NCBI RefSeq assembly: GCF_011397635.1
Contig: NC_064760.1
Coordinates: 26,882,856-26,946,855 of the forward strand
Reading direction: 5' to 3'
Length of the DNA: 64,000 nucleotides
Origin: Epinephelus fuscoguttatus
Taxonomy: Eukaryota > Chordata > Actinopteri > Perciformes > Serranidae
The notes under the pieces were generated by a model. It did not search any database. It was not told the DNA's origin and saw only the letters and a program-made list of their open reading frames with translations. Below are positions 1 through 12,842 of the stretch, piece after piece (positions within the stretch are counted from its first letter, which is position 1; each line of letters starts with the position of its first letter). The translations under genes and the position numbers were made by a program.

Positions 1-894
1 AATAATATAAATAATAATAATAATAATGTGTGGTTATCACAAAATCCCACTGCACACCAGAGAACTACTACTGTATTTACATTATGACCTCATAACCACC
101 TGTGCCTGACCCAGACCTGACACCAAGAAGAAGGTTTAGGGTAGGTTATATGAAGATGATGATAATGTTAGAAAGATAGAGTAAATATTAAAATAAGAAT
201 AAAAAAACATCTTTAGGCAACAAAATAAAGTGCTTTAACATCAGTGGACCAACATCAAGCCACAGAGCCCTTCTGTCCAAACCATCAATAAATTAATTTG
301 ATCTCTAGACATTTGCAGCCTGTGTGCATACAACTTATTATCAACTGTAAACAAACCTGTCTTAGCGTAACCTTAAGAATTCACCAGCGGGGAGAACAAA
401 ACTCATAATTAAACAAAAATGACAAACAATATACAAAAAAACAGCTGACGACACCGCGGCGAGTGCAACAAGCATTATCAAGCTACATGAATGAAATTGC
501 CTGACACTTTAACAGTAGAATAGAACATGGACACAGCAGGGATGTACAAACAACATAAACTCCACAGTGGCTGCAGCAACAAACACACAAAGCAAAAAGA
601 AAGCACATTGTCTCACACCAGCCAACACATTCTCACTCCACCCTCGTCACATATCGACATTTGGTCACAGACTTTCCACGTCGAGATACCACATGCAAGG
701 TACAGTGGGTGTGTCAGTTGTTGATGTTGTGATGCTGTGTCAAATTCTGCCTGTGACATGCATTGTCTGTTTTCAAAATACACTTCTGTTTTCACAGGAA
801 TCGTAAAGTTCGCATACAGTCTCTTTCAAAACATAAGCACTACGTTGGTACAAGACCCTTCCTTCAACAGCAAAGGCACATGGGTACGTTAACC

Positions 895-896
<2 letters not shown>

Positions 897-934
<38 letters not shown>

Positions 935-951
935 ACACACACGTGTTTTGG
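897..951 (+). repeat. (CA)n microsatellite
   Basis: Nearly pure CA dinucleotide run with a single interruption. Confidence 0.9.
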
Positions 952-1460
952 CAACAAAAGCACATGGTTGAGTTTAGGAAAAAAGAACAGTGTTTGGCTT
1001 TACAATCTTACAGGAAATGACCACTGGCCTTACAGGTGAAAGTCAGTGGTTGCTGGACCTATCCACCACCCATCACGTAGCTACCTCCAACCCGGACTTC
1101 TGCCACCTCAACTTTCGTTGTTGTCCCGCCACGTTTCCCCCTGATGCTGCCGGGCGCCATTAAACAATAATGGCAACCAGCCAGGTGTCATGCCGACGTG
1201 AAAGTTGGCTTTCTTTAATCAGCGTCTGATGCCGGAAGTCACTGACCAAGTGCCGGATTTTGACGACTTTGGAGTGAGTCCAGGTTGCACCAGCATATGC
1301 ACGCACAGCATTACATTTCTAGGCAACCGAGTTACATTCATGACTGAGTGTATTTTAATACTTGCTTGTTTGAACATTATTCTGCAAGTCCTGTGAGGCA
1401 GGACATCCTCCTCAGTCTGCTCCAAACCGAACATTTTATCTTGTTTATTCCCCATGCAAA

Positions 1461-1469
1461 ATATAAAAG
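1461..1469 (+). promoter_or_regulatory. TATA-like element, copy 1
   Basis: The sequence 'atataaaag' lies about 25-30 bp before a block conserved in the second copy of the duplication. Spacing and conservation suggest a core promoter, but no coding exon could be attached downstream. Confidence 0.3.
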
Positions 1470-1811
1470 CCTCTCGAGTCCCTGGATCTGCAGGTTGCTG
1501 TCATAAAAAGAACAATTTAAACATCTTAAAGTGTAATCAGATAAAAGGTATCAAAGTGTGCAACAACTTCTTCTTTTTTTCTTTTTTTACACTATTTATT
1601 TCTGATTTTAAGGAATGATGATAAAGATGATGATGTTTTTTACATGCTTGTTTTATTAGTTGGCTCGACATCAGATGCAGCACTCCTGATCTCGTTTTAT
1701 ACTCCTTGTACAATGACAATAAAGGGTTTCTGTTCTATTCTATTCTACTCTACTGTGAGTGAACTCTGCTATACTGCCTTAGTTTTTGAAAGGGGTGTTG
1801 GGGTGGGGGTT

Positions 1812-1839
1812 GTGATGATGATGATGATGATGATGATAA
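1812..1839 (+). repeat. (GAT)n microsatellite
   Basis: About nine GAT trinucleotide units in a row. Confidence 0.85.
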
Positions 1840-1879
1840 TGTTATATGATAAAACTAAAACACATGCCCATCTACACTA

Positions 1880-2490
1880 GTGGGACAGCATCAAACCTTA
1901 TTTACAGAGTCTTTATTTCCAAACCAACAATAAATTAATTTTCTGCAGACATTAACTGCAGTCTGTGCTGACTGATTATTAGTTACAAATAAACAACCAC
2001 CTCCCTCGGTGAAGCCTCTCAAAATATTAACCAGAGACAAAAATGACCACCAAAATAATACCAAAAAAACGTTATGGACATGCAACAAGCATTATCAAGC
2101 CACATAAATTAATTAACCTGACAGTTTCACAACAAAATACACATCCCCAGGATAGACAAACAACACATGTATTTATATAAACTCCACAGCAGCTGCAGCC
2201 ACAAACACACAAAGCAAAAAGAAAGCTGCACAAATATGAACCAACAAACAAAGTAACATTTCTAGGCAACTCAGTGATAGTTGAGCGCTCCTCTACACAG
2301 TGAGCTACGTGACTGACTCACCTGTTTGCACGCCACTGCATGTGTCTCCCGCGCTGCAAAGTCCTCCAAACCCTGCCCCAGCTTTAACCTCAGTTCCTTC
2401 ATTCCGGTGTCAAATATAAGCAGCCCCCTCAGCTCAGCCTCTCTGCTCCCTGGCTCTGCGGGTTATTGTCAAAAAGCAGCAGAAAGGCCT
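1880..2490 (+). repeat. Copy 2 of the diverged tandem duplication
   Basis: Matches copy 1 block by block: 'caacaataaattaatttt' near 1926, 'caacaagcattatcaag' near 2083, 'cacacaaagcaaaaagaaag' near 2205, 'acatttctaggcaac' near 2258, then a TATA-like module and 'ctggctctgcgggtt' near 2450. It is shorter than copy 1 because the middle of copy 1 has extra sequence. Confidence 0.6.
2414..2420 (+). promoter_or_regulatory. TATA-like element, copy 2, with a possible short first exon downstream
   Basis: 'atataag' occupies the same place as the copy 1 TATA-like element. About 90 bp downstream, 'ccgaaggtaaac' near 2501 looks like a splice donor, so a short non-coding first exon is possible. No downstream exon was identified; this rests on pattern only. 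Confidence 0.25.
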
Positions 2491-4717
2491 CACACACCTC
2501 ACCGAAGGTAAACGTTCCTGAGGTCACAGCTAGAGGATGCACCACGTGTAGGATATGATTGCATTCACGAAGTTGCCACACCCAGGTTGCACCTGTTGGT
2601 CACGTGACATAGGCGTGTTTGATTTGTGTCACTTGACGTACTCACCGGGTGTTGATCAAGATCAATGTGACTTTTTTGGCCACATTTTATTATGGTACAT
2701 ATCATTTACTTAAGTCATGCTTAACTAATACATGACTAATGATGAGCTGCCCTTAACAAATGATAGAGTCACTATGACTTTATAGATAGGTCATCAATTA
2801 AAAAATGTTAATTCACAATTACTTCACACATTCTGCACATAGCTGCATTGCAGTTGCATGGAAGTTTATTTCAGACCCAAACTTTTGCTCAGCCTCTAAA
2901 AGAAAAACAGTATTTTTATCAAACTGGTCACAAGATGCAAACATTTACACGTTGCCGCATGACCCATGTGCATGTGCAACACGGGGTGAATCATGAGTTA
3001 ATATTGATGTTAATTATTATATTTGATTGTTGTGGTTGAAGCACAGAGACAATGGTTAAGAATGATGCATTGAAACTAGTGCAAATTAGCGCAGCTTGGA
3101 CTGCAGTGGGAGAAACGGCTTTAGATTTCGGTGAGAATAAGAACTGCCAGACGCTCTAAAGTCTTCTGAAAATATGAGAGATGGAAGCTGTCAATTTATA
3201 GTTTACTGTAGCTGTGAAGAAGCTGTCGACGTTAGATTTTATGACAAGTCAACTTTTATTACATACACCATCAATCATCAGTGACAAGCATGCTTCAATC
3301 TCAAAGAACTGCATCTTAGTTTTTCCACCTTTTGTTTCTCCATAGTTTACAGTAGGCCTACATATAATATGGAAGGGTTACAAACTAAAGTAACAGAAAT
3401 AATGAAAAAGTAAAAGTGAGAAATAGAGGGTAAAGACTAAGGTTTTCACTGGATAAAGACAAACATCTTCCACCCAACAAGATTGCCTTTATAGACAGTA
3501 TTATTACATAAATAGTGAGGATTGAATGTTGAGAATAAATACACCAAACATGCTGATTTTTTTGGATTAATTCATTCAAATTCTGATGACATCATAGACC
3601 TCATGATAACCTTGTTCAAACTATAACTTGAAGCTACAAACATTTCTGGGGAATGAAGTCAGTGCAGATTAAGGCTGCAGATGTGGAGCTTTAAACACTC
3701 GATGAGAGGGTTTTTTTCATTGAACTGTAAATCAGTCATTGACTTAAGCTGTTTACTATCTCCACCGGTTACATCGTGTGTTGTGAAAAGCCTTTAAACA
3801 GGAGGAACCTCAGTTTTAGGAATGTGCCTGTGTTTGAACTCAGCCCATTAAATCAGTCACAGAGCTCCAAAATGAGATTACTTGAGAGGAACTCCTGCAT
3901 TTGACCAAAATAGGAAACTATATTTCACAAGAAATACCTGTTGCAGCAGAGGGGGTGTGTGATTTTGTTATCCACTTTTGAATTTTATCAATTTGGCCTT
4001 TTTAACTTTACCTTTTAAGTTGCCTGCCTGAAGCTCCTGATTGATTTTCAAGGACCACACATAGACAGAAAGTGAGTAGATCTTATGTCAGTAGGGATTT
4101 ACACTGAGACATTATGCTCAAGCACATTTTTTTCTCCATTACAAAGTATCCTCCAATGCCATTGAAGCATAGTGCTCCTTTTAGAAACCTAAAAAACTGA
4201 CAACAAAGTTAATGTGGTTTTGGCACAAAAGCCTTTCGCTTGTAATTGTCCAGTTAAGCACCCTCCCACGGTGAGGAAAAACAGAGGCGCTTCTCCCAAA
4301 ACGCGCAATTCTTTCCCGCACAGTTGCGTAAAATGGTGCAAATGTACAGTTTGTTATGCGTTTTCTGTGGAGCGCACGGTTTTTCTTGCAATGATGCGTC
4401 ATGCGCGCTTCACGGACTCGTGTTTAGGTATGTTTGGCCAGTGCATGGGAGAGCTGTGTGTGGCGCAGAGGAGGCAGGAGATGACTGCTGCCCCCCTCAC
4501 TTCTCCACTGAGCCCTCAGGAGAGTGGAGGGAGAAGGATTTCATGGGGTCTGTACGACTGCACACTGAGCGGTTTTCTCTGATAAAACATCTCAGCGGTG
4601 ATTTGGAAACGAAATTGCAAACACGCAGTCACACCATGCAGACTTAGACCATTCAGACAGGTTTTTTAATGTAAAGCTCTTTCTTGAGTTGCGGTTACAA
4701 GTGATCTGAAGCCTGCT

Positions 4718-4756
4718 ATGGAGGACCTCTTGAGTCAAAATGAGTCTGAGCACTGA
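4718..4756 (+). promoter_or_regulatory. Upstream ORF overlapping the adra1b start codon
   Basis: A 12-codon reading frame starts at ATG 4718 and ends at TGA 4754-4756. It runs across the adra1b start (4740) in another frame. Its start context has G at -3 and G at +4, which is favourable; the receptor start has A at -3. Ribosomes that use this start would terminate past the receptor start, so it could reduce receptor translation. It only matters if the mRNA 5' end lies upstream of 4718, which is inferred. Confidence 0.5.
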
Positions 4757-5703
4757 CAATGTCACAAACTTGTGGAAAAATGGTTCCTCGGAACTCGGCG
4801 GGACTCCGGGCGCGTCCTACCCGGTCAACTTCACCAACAGCTCCGGGGGGAACCACACGGAGGTGGACCTCACCCGAGCCATCCCGCTCGGCTTGGTGCT
4901 GGGGGCTTTCATCGTGTTCGCAATCGCAGGCAACATCCTCGTCATCCTCTCGGTGATGTGCAACAGGCACCTGCGGACACCGACGAACTACTTCATTATC
5001 AACCTGGCCATCGCCGACCTGCTGCTGGGCACCACGGTGCTGCCGGTGTCCGCCACTCTGGAGATCTTAGACTACTGGGTGTTCGGCAGGATCTTCTGTG
5101 ACATTTGGGCGGCGGTGGATGTGCTGTGCTGCACCGCGTCCATCATGAGCCTGTGCGTAATATCCATCGACCGCTACATCGGAGTGAGCCACCCGCTGCA
5201 GTACCCGTGTATCGTTACGGAGAAGCGGGCTCTGCTGGCCATGCTCGGGGTGTGGGTGCTGTCGGTGGTCATCTCCATCGGACCTTTGCTCGGGTGGAAG
5301 CAGCCGCCGTCGCCGGACGACACGGAGTGCCCCATCACCGAGGAGCCATTTTACGCGCTCTTCTCCTCCCTCGGCTCCTTCTACATCCCTCTCATCGTTA
5401 TTCTGGCCATGTACTGCCGGGTGTATATAGTCGCCAAACGGACCACTAAGAACCTGGAAGCTGGTGTGATGCGCGAGAGGATGAACTCCGGTGAGCTGAC
5501 ACTCAGGATCCACAAGGGCTCTCAGGTGCACGAGGAGCCCGGTAGTTCAGGCACCGGCAAGGGCCGCGCACACCAAGCGAGGAGTTCCCTCACGGTGAAA
5601 CTTCTGAAATTCTCCCGGGAGAAGAAAGCGGCAAAAACTTTGGGAGTTGTGGTCGGCATGTTTACGCTTTGTTGGCTGCCCTTCTTCCTCGCCTTACCCA
5701 TAG
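4740..5703 (+). CDS. adra1b: Alpha-1B adrenergic receptor, exon 1 (N-terminus to TM6)
   Basis: Encodes the first 321 residues plus one base of a Gq-coupled plasma-membrane receptor for noradrenaline and adrenaline. The short N-terminus carries N-glycosylation sequons (such as NGS, NFT and NHT). TM1 begins near residue 45. TM2 follows the [10 protein letters not shown] block, which is characteristic of the 1B subtype. TM3 contains [11 protein letters not shown] with the amine-binding Asp, then DRY. The TM5 serine region is [17 protein letters not shown]3 carries TKNLEAGV and [11 protein letters not shown], and TM6 contains CWLPFF. The exon ends after the first base of the Gly codon of LPIG at a consensus GTAGGT donor. 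Reading on past the donor gives a short false C-terminus. The start was chosen for its A-rich Kozak context and family length. The teleost a or b ohnologue cannot be told from this window. Confidence 0.96.
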
Positions 5704-7633
5704 GTAGGTTCAACAGGTCGTCCATACTGTGGTCTGTTACACCGTCATAAATGAAACCCCCACCTCCTTTTCCTCACAACACACTCCCACTTTTTAAACT
5801 TTATTACATTCAATTAGCTAATGAGACTTCCAGAAAAAGGCATTTCAGCCATTTAAATGTCTGTAGCAAGTTAAACTGAGGAGTTTAAAGCTGCAGGCCT
5901 TGTAAATCATATCTATAGCTCTCACTTGGAGAGTCTCCTGGGTAGAATTTACTGCTCTGAATTGTCACCAAACCTATGAGTGGGCTTTGATTTACTTTAG
6001 TGGTCATTTTATAGGCCTACTGCAGGAGTAAAAAATAACATCCCCCATTTATTATTGCAGCATTTCATATAAATGGCGCAGTAGGAGTGGATCTATATTA
6101 TTTCTATGACTTCACAGCCTCTGTGTATGTAAGTAAGTTCAATTGCATCATATTTTATGTCACAGACTTTAAAATTGGACCAGCTTTCAAATGTTCCAAC
6201 TCTACAATGCCAAAGCCAACACTGGCGTTGTGATCTCTAAACTCAGAGCCTGTAATATGGGATAGAACATGTTTTCAAGAGGCTGAGAAGGAATTCTTTA
6301 CAGTCTTATCCAAACATTATTTGTGTTATCTTTGCATTGATTCCCTGAGTCTCAGTTAATCTGCTGTGCAACAAATAGCTGGAGTTTGCCAAGTGAAAAG
6401 TAGGTGGCCCCCCTCTGCTCTGGTCGGTTTGTTCAGAGGCCTGTGGGGCCCGCTTGGGCTCCCTGATGCCACCAAGACTGGCAAGCATTCAACACCCCGC
6501 TGTCATGGCTGTTTAAAAACCTGCAAAGGAAATTAAACAATATATTCTGTGGTGAAATGTTCACGCTGCGGGCTGTGTTGTGGCGAGGAGGCTAAGAAAA
6601 TGTCTTTATTTAGTGATGGAGTCTGGGCTCACGGAATAAAGTCTCAGCTACAAGCATGGCTGCTGCATTTTAGAAGATTGTTCCCCTGATTGGCAGGGTG
6701 ATGATTCCTTATGACACTGTAGATAATGGTTATATATATTTGTGACCATGTGTTTGTGTATCGGCGTGTGCCTGTGTGTGTACACATTTACTGTGGTCAA
6801 ATGGGAATGTGTTGATGCCCCTGGCATCAGTCTGCAGCTCATCACCTCCTCACATGGACACACACTCATCAGTACCTAGGGCAGGATCACTACGCAGTGT
6901 CACATAGCTGGGGTTATTTTGCTTCGAGGCGTTCTTGGTGAGATACCAAAGGCACGTAACAAAATATAATTTTCCAAAGTTCTGATTTTCAGATCTGAGA
7001 GGCTTCAGAGAGCAGATTCCAGGGAGGGAGTTGAGGTTCAGGAGGGGCCTGTTTATGTAACACTAATCAACAAACTGCCAAGAAACCCCCGGAGGGTACG
7101 TTTCTGTGTACAATCTCTGGTGTAGCATACTGATACATTGTCACAGAGCACCATGCGACCTTATTTCATGCTCATTTTTAACTGGCCTCAGAGATGCATG
7201 GAAGACAGACATACAAAGAAGTCCACAAATCTTCTGGTGGAGAATTCCACACAATGCATCTACTGTATATAGATTTATATATCCGCCATGTCAAAGCAAA
7301 ACACTGAAACTGCTCTCAACATTACAGGCTCGTCTGTTTGCAAAGGGGTATCTGTGGTGATATTGCTGTTCAGTTTACGTGTGTGCCCTGTTCTCTTGTG
7401 TAACTCTTGTCAGAACTTAAATATTCTAAGTGTGATAGGGCAGCAGCTCTCCGCTCATGTTGCTCCGTGAGTATTCATTAGCCTCCACCCACAGTGTGGG
7501 ATTTCCTGTCTCACACTTGTTATTACCCTGCTCCTTCCTCTGCATACTGTCACTGATATGTAATGTATGTGGGGGGTTTTTTGGTTGACGGTGTGTGCGT
7601 ACCAGTGGCTGCGGACGGCACATGTGTTTTGTT

Positions 7634-7659
7634 TGTGTGTGTGTGTGTGTGTGTGTGTG
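7634..7659 (+). repeat. (GT)n microsatellite
   Basis: Pure GT dinucleotide run in the adra1b intron. Confidence 0.9.
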
Positions 7660-8499
7660 GAGTGCTGGAAATTGTATGTTTGTTTATGTCAGCATGTTTG
7701 TGTGTGTGTTGTGAGTGATTGTGTCAGTGTGGCTGCAGCTTTCTGAACAATTTTAAAGCCAGAAAAGGTGAAACTGAGGCTGGATGCCGCCAGCAAGATC
7801 CACTGCAACCTCTGACCTCTGAGGTCTCAACCTGAGAACATCTGCAGCTTAAAGACACATGGGAATTCTGTTGTTCACGGCTGATCTGACCTATCTGATC
7901 CTAAATCTTGTAAACACCTTGTATTTGTTTTTGCACATAAATGGCAAGCATACAGCTACCAGTCCCAAAGTTTGAGTCAGTCCTTTTCAGGTTCTGAATT
8001 ATCGTGTCTCCTTGTACGCCTTTAACTTGGAGCAAAGTAAGGTATACAGACTCCAAGATTATAAACATTACATCAAAGTTTTTTAAGTTAGTGTTGCTCC
8101 AGGCAAGCTTCCTTGGACAAAAAGCAGCCCAAAATTTCACACACACTCACTGAGAGCTGTCTAACGTAGCCTGTTTGTCAGTAAGGGTGACATATCTAAA
8201 CTTAAAGTTATTTCAGAACATTCTTGTATCACATTATGAAAAAAAACACACTGTAACATTTAATTGCACTGCAATAATCACAGTGCAGGAATTGACCATA
8301 AAAGGCTGTTTGAGGAGCCAGACACAATGAAAGCAGTCAGAGTTGTACTAAAATGCTTATAAAACCTTCTATATGATTGGAGCAGGTTTTTAAAACATCT
8401 CTGTATTGAATTTTCAAAATATTCAGGTACACAAAAAACAAAATCACCACATGATATACACAATATACAACCCTGATTGAGCAGTCTTATCTTTAAAGG

Positions 8500-8890
8500 G
8501 GCTCTGTGTGTAATTCAGAGTGAATGAGTTGTCTGCACACATTTCTCAACGTGGGGGTGGCTGAGCCAACAGCTCGCAGCTAATGTTGCTAACTTCCTAA
8601 ACAGTGCTGACAGAGTTAACAGTGTTAACCAGCAGGGAACCAGAGGGTGGGTGCTACGCTTCTGTAATGGCCCCGTCCTGATATCAGCAGTGACTGCCGC
8701 GTGAGTGCAGTGCAAAGCAGCAGTGATGAACTAGCCAGTGGGATACACACATGCACACACAGTTGGACAGGCCACAACAACAATCCACAGAGAAGCTCGG
8801 AAATCAAATCCCACAGATCCTCTGCACAGGACGCCATTGTTCTGCTATTTCTTCTAATCTCCTCTCTATCTCTCCAACAGGCAGAATAAA
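8500..8890. repeat. Dispersed repeat fragment shared with the CARD-FIIND loci
   Basis: The segment containing 'gctgacagag', 'gttaac', 'ccagagggtggg' and 'acgcttctg' resembles, in order, sequence at 28.6-28.75 kb and at 61.22-61.38 kb. It is therefore a dispersed repeat and not unique intron sequence. The family was not identified. Confidence 0.45.
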
Positions 8891-9847
8891 TGTCTATACT
8901 TCTGAGAAATGGCTTATCAACTAAACATTTCCTGCAATTAAACTGGTAAACTGGTTTATAAACAGTGTGCTGTGAGATCTGCCGCTGCGCACCTCACAAC
9001 TGTGCGTAATAGTCGCGTGTAATAACTGCTCCTCGTCCGTTAGACTCCACGACTTTCATGTTTGTCTCACTGACAGGTGGAAAGCCTACAAATTTTTAAG
9101 ATCTTTTAAGATTTAAATAGCACATAATTGCACGATTAAAATGAGCACTGCTTACATTGTGCTTTCAATAAATACTACTGCATTTTTTAAAAATTATTAA
9201 TTGTGTCTCAAATTATTCTAGGGGGGGACAGCTTTACTGAAGGGGGAGTCATGTCCCCCCTGTCCCCCCCGGGATTTCTGCCCCTGCAACTAATCTATTG
9301 AGCAGCTTAACATTTTTCAGACACAATTCTAGTCCGGATAGAAAAGTTTCCACACATTAAGTGTATTTACTGCAGACTGACAGGGAAATGTATGTGGCAA
9401 TTATGCACAAGATATAAATACATTCACTGAAGAGCAGTCACAAAATGATACTTTGACTTTTATGAGTAACAAGCAAAACCGAAAAACACACACAATAAAT
9501 TATTGGATTCCTAAAACATAGATTAGCTTTAAAATACTCACTACAAGCACAACATTGGTTCAAAGAAACAGCAGAAAAGTCAGTAAATGAAATTGGGCTC
9601 ATCTTGACACACTGAAGGACTAGACTCAAATTGTCGGCAGCTACATCTGCACACAGAGCTGAAAACAAATGTGCAGTACAGGAAGATGTATGTATAAAGA
9701 AAACATAGGCCTACAGCTGGGGCTGCAACTAACTGTGTTTGTTATTTATTATCCTGCCAGTTGTTTTCTCAACTGATTAATGGTTTGGTGTATAAAATGT
9801 CAGAAAGTAGCAAAAAAAATGCCTAAGATGATGTTTTAATAATGCTT

Positions 9848-9876
9848 TTTTGTTTGTTTGTTTGTTTGTTTGTTTG
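9848..9876 (+). repeat. (GTTT)n microsatellite
   Basis: About seven GTTT tetranucleotide units. Confidence 0.85.
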
Positions 9877-12621
9877 GTGTAGGACAAGTAAAAGTGAGAA
9901 ATCCTTACATTTTTAGGCTGCAACCAGTATTGTCACACAGTTTGGCTTGAAAAAATGAAATCAACTGACAATTAATTAGTTACTAAAATTACTGCCAGCT
10001 CATTTCCTGTTCATCAATTTATTGATTTACTGACTAAATACAGGTAAACAGTGATAGGTAGAGTAAACAAAAACACTACTTAAATAAAAGTATTGTTACT
10101 TTTTAATGATATTGACTGAAGTAGAGAAGTACTCATAAAAATAATCAACTTAAATAAGGGTAAAACCGATCCTGTAAGTGGTTAGTAGCTTCATTAGATG
10201 CAGTTTATTTCATCAGCATATTACATTCTCACAGGTCCTCAACAGATGATAACAAATGTGAAGTGCACGGAAATTCATCTAAGTGCCATATCCCCCATAC
10301 CAAGGGGGAGTTTATTGTTGTTTATGTTTATTTCAGCTGTTAAGTTTTAATATGGCGGTCTATGGGGATCGTCTCCCCTCTGGAGGAGGGGAACTGCAGT
10401 TTTTGGCTTCATTTTTCAGCCCTGGACGTTGCCGCTTGTTCAAAACACCTCTGCTCCATCTGCGGTGTTTTGATGGGCTAGTCGTATCTCTCGCTGTTGG
10501 ACAGTCGTTGTCATGCATGTGAGCTTAGCTTAATATAAGAATTTATAAGACATATCTTAGAAGGTATCGGTAAAAAAAAGCGAGAAGTGTGTAGCAGAGT
10601 ATAGGACATATTTATTGCAAATGTAGGCTACTTGTGCAAGAGAAAAAAAATCTGCAAAACAAGTAGGCTACTCTTAAGCCTCGTTTCCACTTTCATGTGT
10701 GTACAGAGACGAGTGCCTGTGAAACTCCTTCTCTCGTAATATTTAGGTCTGGAGTTTGCCTCGACTGTGTTAAAAAGATACTGAACTTTTGCAGTGGATT
10801 TCAGAGAGACCGTATGACAGTGTGCTAGCTTAGCTAACAGGCTGCTAACTGGCTAACAGGTTATTTACTTCAAACCAGTTGCCTGTGTTGATTGTTAAGT
10901 GAGTTTGTCTTATTAAAAATAACTTGTTTATCCAGTTTTAACACATTATGAATCTGAGTAATGTTATTCTGCTAAAATATGGTTATACATTACATACAGT
11001 CAGATTGTCATGATGACTCATTCAGCTGTTCATACTTCTTTTTAATTAAATATTTCACAAAACATGCCATGTACCTGGCAGGTTCTGTTTTTGTCGCAGT
11101 AATGTTTCAAGCGCATTTTCCAAACTACTGGATGGCGGAAAAACACTGACAAAATTAACCTCCTCCCATGGCTACAGGTAGTTTCTATCAGGTTTCTGTC
11201 CATCCGTAAAGAAATGCACTTCCTTGCATTGGACACTGAAGGTATCATCCATATATTTACGAATCTATAGACACCAGTCATATAAGTGGCAATGAGGCGT
11301 TAGTGCTCATTTATGCTCAACTTTAGATATGGAGACAGACAGACGCTTCTGTCCGTACTCTGCATTCATTGTGTCCATATTTGTGCAGGTTCTTTAAGAG
11401 CTTATGGATACGGATGAAACCGAGTAGTACCGTCACAGATCTTGGAGGCAGTGTACCAAATTTCAATCGAGATATGACCTCAGGAGACATCGAAGAAATT
11501 TAAATAATGGCCGAACAGAACAAATAGGCAATATAGTCAAAAGAATCCTCGTGATGTACATAATGGCTGCACAAACCATCACTGTCTACCACACTGCGAC
11601 CATTTAAAGGTCCAATATCACAGCCTCCTCCACCTACGCTTCGTTTGTTATTGTCTGAAACTTTTGACTCTGCCCTCTAGTGCCATCTATTGGCTGTGTC
11701 TATCCCAGCATAATGGACGCATGGAAGTCTGAAGACAGTAATGTTTCTGTTTGAAAAGGACGCATCTATTTTTGTACGTAAAGGCAGTATCAATGTACAG
11801 TTATTGTAAAATGTATTATTAAAGATATTACTCAAGTAAATGTAACAGAAGAAATGTGATGTGTTTCTAGCTACACTTCAAGTAAACAAAGACAACAAAA
11901 CAACATCTACAAAAAATTCTTAAGAGCATTAAAGCACTGAAAATCAGTGTAAAATAAAGTATTTTTACTTTAAATTATGAAGATTCAGTGGAGGGACTCG
12001 TCTACATTTAAGTGTTTGATTGAGTCATTCTCTTGTTCTCCTCTTCCAACTTAGCCCAAAAAAAAATCCCCAGTCCTCAGCAGATATGTGTCTTATTTCA
12101 TTGCACACATTGTCCCACGGCTCTTTAACACCCAGCGCCGGCACTAATGTCCTGTGAAGGCATCACATTTAGCAACTGGTGCAAGCAGTGTGCCCATGTG
12201 TGAGAGAAACCAACACTTTGAGGTGTTAACCAATTGTTTCCATGTAGAAGTATTTTGGGAAGAGATACTGTGCATGTGTGCATCTCAACATGCGTGTGTG
12301 TTTTTGTTCCGTGAGCTGGCCGACCCCTGCGCTCGGGGCTAATTGAAATGGTTTTTGAAAGGGGAAAGAAATGGCAGTGTTGAGTGTCAAAGCAATGGGG
12401 AAGAAAGAAGGTGGCAGATCTGAGCTGGAGGGGCCACAGGGCAGCGCGGGTGAAAGTGTGGGTCCCTGGGATGTCAAACCAATTTTCCAAAAATAGCTTC
12501 ATGTTATGGTTTCATTGAAAGCAATCTGCGAGGGCAATAACTTCTGTCTTTTTAGATTAAGAGATATTAATCATATTCATGGGTGTGTTATGAAACAGGA
12601 TGCGCGAGTCTTTGAAGAGCA

Positions 12622-12624
<3 letters not shown>

Positions 12625-12658
<34 letters not shown>

Positions 12659-12688
12659 TGTGTGTGTGTGTCTGTGTCTGTGTGTGTA
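12625..12688 (+). repeat. (TG)n microsatellite with TC interruptions
   Basis: TG run with a few CTG interruptions near its 3' end. The Cys-Val reading frames across it are a by-product of the repeat. Confidence 0.9.
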
Positions 12689-12790
12689 TGCATGCGCTCT
12701 ACATGGAGCGGAATCGGCATCACCTCGTCCAATTAGTGAGAATAACAGGATGCCTTGTTTTGTTAAGATGTTCCTGTGTTTCACAGTGAG

Positions 12791-12792
12791 AT

Positions 12793-12824
<32 letters not shown>

Positions 12825-12842
12825 CTGTGTCTGTGTGCGTGT
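12791..12842 (+). repeat. (TG)n microsatellite
   Basis: A second TG run about 100 bp after the first, also slightly interrupted towards its end. Confidence 0.9.

Larger units (their letters stand above)
240..1510 (+). repeat. Copy 1 of a diverged tandem duplication
   Basis: Several blocks recur in the same order in copy 2: the run after 'caataaattaattt', the 'caacaagcattatcaag' block near 467, the 'cacacaaagcaaaaagaaag' block near 585, 'acatttctaggcaac' near 1312, and a TATA-like module at 1461 followed by a 'ctggatctgcaggtt' block. Order and orientation are conserved but spacing differs, so this is an old tandem duplication with later insertions in copy 1. Confidence 0.6.
1..4717. other. 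Non-coding region upstream of adra1b
   Basis: I see no supportable protein-coding exon here. The stretch holds a diverged tandem duplication (about 240-1510 and 1880-2490), a CA microsatellite and a short GAT microsatellite. From roughly 4.2 kb it is less AT-rich and probably includes the adra1b promoter and 5' untranslated region. No clear TATA box was found close to the adra1b start, so the transcription start cannot be placed. Confidence 0.5.

Noticed and set aside
4214-4582. 122-codon frame upstream of adra1b
   Set aside because: No recognisable domain and lies in the probable 5' flank or UTR; nothing supports translation.
5067-5531. 154-codon antisense frame under adra1b exon 1
   Set aside because: Shadow of a GC-rich coding exon; no splice or start support.
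5522-5750. adra1b ending at 5750 with tail [10 protein letters not shown]
   Set aside because: This is read-through into the intron; the GTAGGT donor at 5704 and the TM7 exon at 17624 restore the family sequence.
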